Shown: piece after piece, positions 47,553 through 55,331 of the stretch
Layout of the letters: each line of letters opens with the position of its first letter
Numbering within the stretch: the first letter of the stretch is position 1
Assembly (NCBI GenBank): GCA_020630575.1
Contig: JAHDBD010000003.1
Location: 1 to 64,000, forward strand
Direction of reading: 5' to 3'
Source: Bernardetia sp.
GTDB lineage: Bacteria > Bacteroidota > Bacteroidia > Cytophagales > Bernardetiaceae
DNA length: 64,000 nucleotides
Made by a program: the position numbers and the translations under genes
The notes under the pieces: model-generated
The model's database searches: none
Told to the model about the DNA's origin: nothing
What the model saw: only the letters and a program-made list of their open reading frames with translations

Positions 47553-47653
47553 AGAAATTAGTTAGGGAAAGAATATAAAAGTGCCTAGTTAAATTTTTTT
47601 AGATATTTATTTGACATCTTTATTGACACCTTAAAATATGAATGCTTATTTAA

Positions 47654-48115
47654 GGTGTTGATAATGAGGTTTTTAATAAGTTCGTTACTATCCCTTGGGG
47701 TGATATTTCTACAGCTTTTCATTCCACAGAGATTCCAAATATAAAAGTCTTTATGGCACAACCTCCAAAGGCTATCAAAGCAATGGAAGTGAGTGGTTAT
47801 TTTTCGTTTGCGCTAAAAAATGATTTTGTGAAAAGTTTTATCAAAAAGAAAATAAAAGCAGGAGAAAAAGGCCCTAATGAAGAAAAAAGAAACTCTAATA
47901 ATAGTTATTTGTGGGGCAAAGTAATGGATGGGATAAATACGGTGGAAGCTAGGTTAATTACACCAGAAGGTTATAAACTTACTTTGATTACTTCTTTATT
48001 AATTACGGAAAAGATTTTGAATGGAGATTTTAAAATAGGTTATCAAACTCCGTCTAGTGCATATAGTAAGAATTTAATTTTGGAAGTGGAAGGCACAGAA
48101 ATGACTGTTGTTTAG
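47654..48115 (+). pseudogene. C-terminal remnant of a saccharopine-dehydrogenase-like oxidoreductase
   Basis: The frame opens after a TAA at 47651 with no start and reads NKFVTIPWGDISTAFHSTEIPN, then VFMAQPPKAIKAMEV and AEARLITPEGYKL-like strands. These are the last 150 residues of the NAD(P)-binding saccharopine dehydrogenase/trans-acting enoyl reductase family (usual length about 350). The Rossmann half is gone. The ATG at 47753 is internal. The break is 156 bp before the left end of the ISL3 element. Confidence 0.75.
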
Positions 48116-48321
48116 AGGTTGTATTTTTTGTTGCCTGTCATAAAATAGAACAGAAATTGGTATCAAGTTTTTACATAACTCAAACAGATATCTAGAATTC
48201 TATGGGTATTTTCAAATTGAAATGTTACATCATAGTCAGTTTTGCATGCAAGTGGAGTGTGAAAAAAAATGGTTCTCTGACAATTTTTGCACTTTGTTTT
48301 ATAAATTCTTATTTTAGCTAA

Positions 48322-49663
48322 ATGCTTAACTCCTTAGAAATTTACGAAACCTTATTAAATCTCCCTAATTTAAAAGTTAGTGAAGTATTTATTTTTCCTA
48401 GAGAATTGCACATTCATTGTAAAATAATAAACAAAAGCTCTCAAAAATGTCCAAGTTGTACTACTTCTGTTGTATCAAGAAAAGTGAAATATTCACGTCA
48501 AATACGAGACTTAGATAGTAGTGGACGTAAGGTAATTCTTCACTTATCTGTTCATCAATATACTTGTATTTGTGGTCGTAGTTTTAGTGAAACTTTTGAT
48601 TTTGTTGATGCTAATAAAAATTACACTAATCGTCAAGCTAAATATATTTTTGAAATGAGTGCTCAACAAAGTCATTGTCAAGTAGGAGCTTTAACTCATA
48701 CCTGTCCTAAAACAGTAGAGCGTATGTGTTATATACCTACCAGTCAGTTGATGCAATTAATTGGAGCCGAATAAAGCGCATCGGTATTGATGAGTTTGCT
48801 TTTAAAAAAGGACATAAAGATTTTATTGTTTTGTTGATTGATTTAGATACTCACGAAATAATTGATATTTTAGAAAAACGAGATAAAGAGTTCTTACGAG
48901 CGTATTTTGCACTACTTGGTAAAGAATTTTGTAGTCAAATTAAAGATTTTTGCTCCGATATGTGGGAACCATTTCAAGATTTAGCAAAAGAAATATTTCC
49001 AAATGCTTCTATTCATGTGGATCGTTTTCACTGGACTATTCATCTTAATAAAGTAATAGATAGTGCTAGGAAATCACTTCGTAAAACTAATTTAGAAGAA
49101 GAGGCATATAAAGGATTAAAATGGAAGTTAATAAAGCGTTCTACAAATATGAATGAAGAAGAACAAGAAGCTCTAAAAAAAGCATTTCTCTTAAATCCTC
49201 AATTAGAAAAATTGTATCAAATGCGTAATCATTTTCAAGCCCTATTTGATGCTACTAGGGTAAACGCACGAAAAAAAAATGTACTCGTTTAAAGCAAATC
49301 AAGCTAGTTTTTAACTTTGTAAGTTGACTCTACTCTGATAATTAATATGCGTTTAAATACACTAAAAGCAGTATAAAAAGTTTCGTGCGTTTACCCTATG
49401 ATGCTACTTATTCGTATGATTTTGCCGAAAAACAAATTGATAATTGGTTGGAAGAAGCAGATCAGTTACAAAATAAATATCTTATTAAATTCATACAACT
49501 TTTTAATAGGCACAGAAAAAATATCTTGAATTATTTCAAAAATAGAATTTCTAGGGGAGCAGTCGAAGGGACAAATAATTTACTCCAAACAGTAAAAAGA
49601 ATGACCTTCAATATGACCAATTTTGTAAATTTCAAATACAGAGTACTTGCATATAAAAATTAA
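48322..49663 (+). pseudogene. ISL3 transposase, interrupted
   Basis: Three reading frames make one transposase. 48322-48774 holds the N-terminal zinc ribbon (CPSC and CIC pairs) and helix-turn-helix. 48726-49292 has RIGIDEFAFKKGHKDF, DRFHW and the start of the DDE domain. 49385-49663 has LIKFIQLFNRHRKNIL, SRGAVEGTNNLLQTVKRM and the C-terminus. The first join needs a frameshift near 48770. The second is split by a 143-bp MITE; removing it restores FQALFDATYSYDFAEKQ. Not functional as it stands. Confidence 0.93.
49256..49398. mobile_element. 143-bp MITE inside the ISL3 transposase
   Basis: Perfect 18-bp inverted ends (left TAGGGTAAACGCACGAAA) flanked by a 9-bp target duplication TGATGCTAC at 49247-49255 and 49399-49407. 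No coding capacity. Deleting it together with one target copy restores the transposase frame, so it inserted after the ISL3. Confidence 0.95.
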
Positions 49664-49689
49664 ATAAGTGCAAAAATTGTCAGAGAACC

Positions 49690-50004
49690 AAAAAATATAA
49701 ATTTATCTCTAAAATAGGAATAGGCTATTTATTGAATACATATAAATCACTCATTAAAAATCAACATAGTTTGGCATTTTGCAATCAGTTTGCCCGTGTC
49801 GGTATCTTTACAGACAATTCATACATCTAAACCCTTTAATTTCTTAAAATAGAAACAATCAGAAAAGGAAAATAGTAATTTAGAAGGATTTTAAATAACT
49901 TTTCAATACCTTTGCAAAAACTCAAGGGAATAGAATTGTCAAGATATTTTAAGAAGCATAAGACAAATTAAAACTTTGAAAACAAATCAAATCAACATTC
50001 AATT
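49690..50004. other. 315-bp intergenic region
   Basis: No intact gene. On the minus strand about 49756-49826 reads VCKDTDTGKLIAKCQTMLIF, which resembles the last strands of a hot-dog thioesterase. It is too short to be sure; it may be another remnant. Confidence 0.35.
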
Positions 50005-50208
50005 ATGAATATTCTAAAAAACCAAAAACTCATTATTATTGGTGCAACTCTAGGCGCAATTGTTGGCTTTTTCTATTGGAAAGAAGTCGGCTGCCTTACT
50101 GGAAGTTGTGCGATAAAATCAGTTTGGTATAATATGACAGCTTATGGACTCCTTTTAGGTGGACTTTTTGGCTCAATTATTCAAGGACAATTTCAAAAGA
50201 AAAAGTAA
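50005..50208 (+). CDS. Small membrane protein of the DUF6132 type
   Basis: A 67-residue protein with two membrane helices: LIIIGATLGAIVGFFYW (10-26) and YNMTAYGLLLGGLFGSII (43-60). A Cys pair (GCLTGSC) lies in the loop. This matches small YtxH-like/DUF6132 proteins found next to rhodanese or redox genes in Bacteroidota. The Cys pair may be redox-active or bind metal (inference). It is 95 bp upstream of flavodoxin on the same strand. Confidence 0.75.
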   Translation: MNILKNQKLIIIGATLGAIVGFFYWKEVGCLTGSCAIKSVWYNMTAYGLLLGGLFGSIIQGQFQKKK

Positions 50209-50303
50209 AATTTTTAATTGATTTAATTCATTATAAAGAAGAAATTATGAATTGTAGATTATTCGTAATTTATAATTCATAATTCGTAATTAATATATAT
50301 AGT

Positions 50304-50831
50304 ATGGCAATTATAGGACTTTTTTACGGAACAGATACAGGAAATACTGAAACGGTATCGATGCAAATTAGAGAAATGTTAGGTGGCGAAGAAGTTGTCG
50401 ATTTATACAACTTTGGCGAACACGATGCACAAGCAGTTATTCCTTATGAATATTTAATTCTAGGCGCACCAACTTGGTATGATGGCGAACTTCAAAGCGA
50501 CTGGGAAGAGATTTTGCCAGAGTTCGAAAACATCGATTTTACAGGAAAAAAAGTAGCTATTTTTGGTCTTGGCGACCAATGGGGTTATGGTGAGTGGTTT
50601 TGTGATGCAATCGGAATGATTGGCGAAGTTATCGAAAGCAAAGGAGGAGAGTTGGTCGGTTTTTGGTCTAAAGAAGGCTATGACTACGAAAACTCAAAAG
50701 GTGAAAGAGATGGAGTATTTATGGGACTAGCCATAGATGAAGACAATCAACCCGAAATGACACAAGAACGCTTAAATGCTTGGCTTCCACAAATTTTACA
50801 AGAATTTGGACTTGAAGTAGAAACAGAGTAA
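50304..50831 (+). CDS. fldA: Long-chain flavodoxin
   Basis: A small FMN-binding electron carrier (175 residues) that can replace ferredoxin under iron limitation. The phosphate loop GTDTGNTETV (residues 8-17) and the two isoalloxazine-binding loops APTWYDGELQSDW and LGDQWGYGEWFCDA identify it. The insertion around residues 125-145 marks the long-chain class. A terminator follows at 50963. Confidence 0.96.
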   Translation: MAIIGLFYGTDTGNTETVSMQIREMLGGEEVVDLYNFGEHDAQAVIPYEYLILGAPTWYDGELQSDWEEILPEFENIDFTGKKVAIFGLGDQWGYGEWFCDAIGMIGEVIESKGGELVGFWSKEGYDYENSKGERDGVFMGLAIDEDNQPEMTQERLNAWLPQILQEFGLEVETE

Positions 50832-50962
50832 ATAAAGTTAGAAGTATGAATTTAGAAGTTAGATTTGAATTCCTACTATATTTAATTCTAAAATTTAGGA
50901 AATCATCTAAACCAATTTTTTAACAAAGATTTTTCTTCTAACGTTACTATTTTCATTATTTT

Positions 50963-50996
50963 TAGGCGAGAGTAATCTACTTTCGCCTATTTTTTT
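50963..50996 (+). terminator. Terminator after flavodoxin
   Basis: TAGGCGA and TCGCCTA stem, 13-nt loop, then seven T. It lies 131 bp after the flavodoxin stop. Confidence 0.8.
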
Positions 50997-51071
50997 GCTA
51001 TTTCGTATCAAGTTTTCACAACTTTTTGCAATGTTTAGCATTTATATAACGTAAAGACTTTTATACTAATT

Positions 51072-51104
51072 AAACCCTAAGGGTCTTCAAGACCCTTAGG
51101 GTTT
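51072..51104. repeat. 14-bp-stem hairpin just before a start codon
   Basis: AAACCCTAAGGGTC and GACCCTTAGGGTTT with a TTCAA loop: a perfect palindrome 15 bp before the ATG at 51120. There is no T run suited to termination into the gene. It resembles dispersed palindromic repeats of Bacteroidota and would form in the mRNA leader. Confidence 0.85.
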
Positions 51105-51119
51105 GGAGAATAACATTTT

Positions 51120-54100
51120 ATGAAAAAAAATATTTTTTTAGCTGCCTTATCATTTTTAGTAATTCTAACTTTAGAATTTTCTAATACAATTTTTGCACAA
51201 CAATTTCCAACCGAAGTAGATCAATTTGGTAAAAATCGTGTTCAATATCAAAATTTTGATTGGAAGTACGTTACCTCTGATAATTTTGAAATTTATTATT
51301 ATGAAGGAGGATATGAAATGGCTCTTCTTACGGCTCGTTATGCTGAATCTGATTTTGGTAGAATGACGCAGTTTTTGGGTTTTGCTCCTTATAACAAGAC
51401 TAAGATTTTTGTTTATCGCTCTATTGGCGAGCTTCAACAGAGTAATATCGGTATCAACGACCAAGACTTTAGCATTGGAGGACAAACCAATTTAGGAAAA
51501 TCAGTAGTAGAGATTGCCTTTTCAGATTATAGAGAAGCCTATCGAAAAGAACTTTTAAGAGAAATTGCAGCTTCACTATTGTCTGAAATGATGTATGGAG
51601 GAAATTTGAAAGAAACACTACAAAGTTCATTTTTATTGAGTTTGCCAGACTGGTTGATGTCAGGTGCTGCTGCCTATACGGCTGAAGGTTGGAATACAGA
51701 AATGGATAACTTTGTAAGAAGTAATCTAATGGCAAAGAAGTTTCCTTATCCTGAGAGTTTTAGAGGTAAAAATGCACAACTTGTTGGGCAATCGCTATGG
51801 AATTTTATTGTAGAAGAGTATGGACAAACAACAGTTTCGAATATTTTAAATCTGACACGAATTGTGAGAAGTGAAAAACAAGGCATTCAAGGAACTTTAG
51901 GAATTGAATATGAAACTTTCTTAAAAAGATGGGAAGCCTTTTATCGTAATCAATACAAAGACATAAATAATTATTCCAATTTTGGAAAAACTAATTTGAT
52001 AGCTACTTCAGCCGAATCGCAATATATTCATCACCCTCGTTTCAGCCCTGATGGAAATCTTTTGGTATATGCAGAAAATAATCAAGGAAAGTTTAGAATT
52101 TATGTGAAAGATATAAATGATAATTCTATAAACAAGAAAAATAAGAAATTTACTAAGGGAGGACTCTTTGTAATCAATCAGCGTTATGATGAGAATTCGC
52201 CTCTAATATCTTGGAAAAATAATAATGAATTAGGTATTTTATCGTATTCAAAAAATAAATATTTTCTCAAAATATATAATTTGAATGGAAAAGAAATAAA
52301 AAACTATCAAATCAAGACACTAGAAAACATACAAAGTTTTAGTTTTGATGAGAAAGGACAAAAAATTGTTTTGAGTGGTACACAACGAGGTAAGTCAGAT
52401 ATTTTTACTTTTGATTTAGGTTCTGCTCGTCTTTCCAAAATTACAGATGATACAAATGATGATATTGATCCTTACTTTTTAAAAGGAAATAATAATCAAA
52501 TTGTCTTTAGTTCTAATCGCACAAGTGATTCTCTCAAAACTTCTCCTTCTGTTGAACAGTCACCTTATTTCAATTTGTTTATTTATAATCCTATTGAAAA
52601 GGATATTTTAAAGCAACTAACTAATCAAAATAGTAGTGCCACAAAACCCATTTCTATTGATGAAAATCGCATTTTATACATAACAGAAGAATTAGGAATC
52701 CGTCATCTGTTTTTACATACTTTGTCAAAAGAAAAAATTGGAGTTAATGCTCAACTATCTACATTTTTTGTTGGAATAGAAAGTTATGATTATGATTTAA
52801 AATCAGAAAAAATAGCCTTTGTTGCTCGTCAGCAAGATCAATTAGAATTATTGACAACTACACTTGTTCCAAAACACGAAACATTTACAGGCAAAACCTA
52901 TAGAAGTCAGCTTTTAGATGCTCGTTTTTTGAAAGAGTTAAGAAAGCAAAGTGAGAGAGAGGAAAAAGAAGAAAAAAATAACTCAAATGAAAATATAGAC
53001 TTGGGTAATGATAATTCTGAAACTTCTCCTGCTGATACAACAAAAATAAAAGAAAAAGATGATTATGAATTTGATACGTATGGAAATAATAAAGATGAAC
53101 CTACACGCAAAAAACGTCTCTTAAAAGACTATGATTATTTTGCACAACGAGCAAAAGACAAACAAAATCAAAAAATTACTGTAAAAGGTCCTTTAGAATA
53201 TCATAATAAATTTGCTTTCGAGAGAAGTGTAACAACAATTGCACTTGACCCACTTCGTAATTTTGGTGTTCTCTTAGAAGTTTCTATGAGTGATGCTCTT
53301 GAAAATCATAAACTAGAAGCAGGGTTATTCAATCGTGGTTTTTTTGATATTCAAAGTGGAATGCTCTTCGCTGAATATAAATACTTGAAAAACAGAATTG
53401 ATTATGGTGCAAGATTCGACCGTCAGGGCTATGAGCTTTTGACACCATTTTTTATTCATAGGTATTATTTGAGTAAACTATCTGGCACAATTTCTTATCC
53501 ATTAAATGTAACAACACGAATTGTTTTATCACCTTTTGTAGCACAAAAGCAGTTTTTTGCTACTAGTGAAACTAACCCAGCCGTACAAGCTTTTCCAGAC
53601 AAAATTACTCGTTATGGTGGAGCTAGTGCAGAGTTTGTATTTGATAATAGCACCATTACAGGACCAAATACATTGGAAGGTTCAAAGTTTAGAGCTACTA
53701 TTGACCATTATCAAGGCTTAAATTATAGCAATGAAACATTTACTAATATTTCTGTCGATGCTCGTCATTATATTCCATTGGGAAGAAAAGTAACTTTAGC
53801 TGCTCGTGTTGCTTATGGAAAATCATTTGGAAGTGCTCCTAAAAACTTTAGATTGGGAGGAGTAGATAATTGGATTTTTCAAAGACAACCTGCTCCCAAT
53901 GAACTTTCACAAACTGATCCTTTCTACTTAGATACAGATGATCCAACAGCTTATGTAAATGATTATAGTGATTATTTGTTTTTGCGTTATGCTACTCCAA
54001 TGCGTGGTTTTGATTATAACAAACTCTCTGGAAGTAATTTTATCTTGACAAATATAGAGCTTCGTGTTCCTGTTGCTCAGCTTTTATATAGAGGAACAAT

Positions 54101-54401
54101 ACGCTCTACATTCTTCCAAAACCTACAACTTATAGCCTTTAATGATATTGGTTCGGCTTGGACAGGAATTAGCCCTTTCAATAGAGAAAATGCACTCAAT
54201 ACAGTAGAAGTGGGAGGACAACAAGGAACACCATTTTATGCAAAAGTATCTAACTTCAAAGATCCTTTCTTGTGGGGATATGGAATTGGAGTACGTACCA
54301 AAATATTTAATTACTTTACTCGTTTTGATACAGCTTGGGGTGTAGAAGACGATGTAACAGGACGAGCAAAATTCTATTTAAGTATTGGATATGATTTTTG
54401 A
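51120..54401 (+). CDS. TolB-like propeller / outer-membrane surface-antigen protein
   Basis: A 1093-residue exported protein. Signal peptide 1-26 (ending TIFAQ). Residues 45-290 resemble a peptidase-MA-type domain (TSDNFEIYYYEGG, LLREIAASLLSEMMYGG, LPDWLMSGAAAYTAEGW), but the HExxH zinc motif is not present. Residues 295-600 are TolB/WD40-like blades (HHPRFSPDGNLLVYAENN). A charged low-complexity stretch (about 620-690) precedes a C-terminal 16-strand-type surface-antigen barrel ending AKFYLSIGYDF. Proteins of this layout are conserved in Bacteroidota and thought to act in the outer membrane; the exact role is unknown. Monocistronic, between a palindrome and a terminator. Confidence 0.85.
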   Translation: MKKNIFLAALSFLVILTLEFSNTIFAQQFPTEVDQFGKNRVQYQNFDWKYVTSDNFEIYYYEGGYEMALLTARYAESDFGRMTQFLGFAPYNKTKIFVYRSIGELQQSNIGINDQDFSIGGQTNLGKSVVEIAFSDYREAYRKELLREIAASLLSEMMYGGNLKETLQSSFLLSLPDWLMSGAAAYTAEGWNTEMDNFVRSNLMAKKFPYPESFRGKNAQLVGQSLWNFIVEEYGQTTVSNILNLTRIVRSEKQGIQGTLGIEYETFLKRWEAFYRNQYKDINNYSNFGKTNLIATSAESQYIHHPRFSPDGNLLVYAENNQGKFRIYVKDINDNSINKKNKKFTKGGLFVINQRYDENSPLISWKNNNELGILSYSKNKYFLKIYNLNGKEIKNYQIKTLENIQSFSFDEKGQKIVLSGTQRGKSDIFTFDLGSARLSKITDDTNDDIDPYFLKGNNNQIVFSSNRTSDSLKTSPSVEQSPYFNLFIYNPIEKDILKQLTNQNSSATKPISIDENRILYITEELGIRHLFLHTLSKEKIGVNAQLSTFFVGIESYDYDLKSEKIAFVARQQDQLELLTTTLVPKHETFTGKTYRSQLLDARFLKELRKQSEREEKEEKNNSNENIDLGNDNSETSPADTTKIKEKDDYEFDTYGNNKDEPTRKKRLLKDYDYFAQRAKDKQNQKITVKGPLEYHNKFAFERSVTTIALDPLRNFGVLLEVSMSDALENHKLEAGLFNRGFFDIQSGMLFAEYKYLKNRIDYGARFDRQGYELLTPFFIHRYYLSKLSGTISYPLNVTTRIVLSPFVAQKQFFATSETNPAVQAFPDKITRYGGASAEFVFDNSTITGPNTLEGSKFRATIDHYQGLNYSNETFTNISVDARHYIPLGRKVTLAARVAYGKSFGSAPKNFRLGGVDNWIFQRQPAPNELSQTDPFYLDTDDPTAYVNDYSDYLFLRYATPMRGFDYNKLSGSNFILTNIELRVPVAQLLYRGTIRSTFFQNLQLIAFNDIGSAWTGISPFNRENALNTVEVGGQQGTPFYAKVSNFKDPFLWGYGIGVRTKIFNYFTRFDTAWGVEDDVTGRAKFYLSIGYDF

Positions 54402-54427
54402 TTGAATCTACTCAACATAATCTATAC

Positions 54428-54467
54428 AACTCTATTTTCTTCTTTTGGAGAGAATAGAGTTTTTTTA
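54428..54467 (+). terminator. Terminator after the TolB-like gene
   Basis: AACTCTATT and AATAGAGTT stem followed by seven T, 27 bp after the stop. Confidence 0.85.
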
Positions 54468-54487
54468 TAAACTATGTAATTACAAAC

Positions 54488-55141
54488 ATGATTGAAATTG
54501 ATAAAAAAATCTATTTTTCATTCTCTGTAAATAATTATTTTTGCTTGGATTCTATTCAAGAATCAATTTATGAAATTACAAAAGAAGAATACTGTGAGAT
54601 TATATTTGGTATTTATAATTTCAATTTATATAAATTGTTAGGTTATAGTTATTGTATCACACCAAATAAAATAATTGCTGCGTTCTATCAACAAAATGAT
54701 TTGAAAATATTCGATAGAAAAGGAGTTTTGATAGAAGTAAAAAAAGACTTTTTTGAAGGTTTTACACCATATCAAATTCAATTAGATGACTCTATGGAAA
54801 ACTTATGGATAGCAACAGGAGCAGGACAGGTTGTTCTTTGTAAAAATATAAATACAGGTGCTACTATATTTGAGTTGGGTATCCCTTATGAGGAATATAG
54901 TCCATTGAGTTTTCCAGAGGAAATCAATAGAGTTGAAAACGAACTTTATATCGCTGAAATGGGTAATAGATGTGTTTCTGTTCTTGATTTAATTACTAAA
55001 AAACGAACTATTTACTCAAAATTTAATGAACCTGTTTGGGGTTTTTCTAAGTTTTCAACTCACGAAATAATACAGTTAGACTCTGGGGTTTATTATAGAA
55101 GAAGTAATTCAAAAATAGACCTTCATAAAATTGTAACCTAA
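54488..55141 (+). CDS. Hypothetical beta-propeller-like protein
   Basis: A cytoplasmic 217-residue protein with no signal peptide. Its segments look like propeller or NHL blades (IQLDDSMENLWIATGAGQVVL, NRVENELYIAEMGNRCVSVL). It begins within 90 bp of the TolB-like stop but after a terminator, so it is likely separate. No family can be named. Confidence 0.6.
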   Translation: MIEIDKKIYFSFSVNNYFCLDSIQESIYEITKEEYCEIIFGIYNFNLYKLLGYSYCITPNKIIAAFYQQNDLKIFDRKGVLIEVKKDFFEGFTPYQIQLDDSMENLWIATGAGQVVLCKNINTGATIFELGIPYEEYSPLSFPEEINRVENELYIAEMGNRCVSVLDLITKKRTIYSKFNEPVWGFSKFSTHEIIQLDSGVYYRRSNSKIDLHKIVT

Positions 55142-55331
55142 AAAACTACAGGTTTTTTGTTCTTTTATGAGTATGGGTTTTCAATTCTTTGTAAAATAGA
55201 ACACTTTATTGTAATTTCGTTCTAAATTTCATAATTTCTTATTCAATAAGAAATTCAAGAGTATAAGACTAGTAAAAAACTAGAAAAAGAGTGTCTAATA
55301 AATGCTTTTTTTATAAATATAACCCAAAAAA

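Larger units (their letters stand above)
48271..49689 (+). mobile_element. ISL3-family insertion sequence, degenerate
   Basis: Perfect 24-bp terminal inverted repeats: left begins GGTTCTCTGACAATT, right ends AATTGTCAGAGAACC. Between them lies an ISL3 transposase broken by a frameshift and by a MITE (49256-49398). The flanks are A-rich and an 8-bp target duplication is not clean (AAAAAAAT and AAAAAATA). Confidence 0.93.

Noticed and set aside
49756..49826. Thioesterase gene remnant on the minus strand
   Set aside because: About 23 residues of weak similarity with a stop just before; not enough to call a gene.
50230..50295. AT-rich words TTCGTAATTTATAATTCATAATTCG before flavodoxin as a regulator site
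   Set aside because: Simple AT-rich inverted words of this kind also occur at 63914 and cannot be told from background; no conserved spacing.
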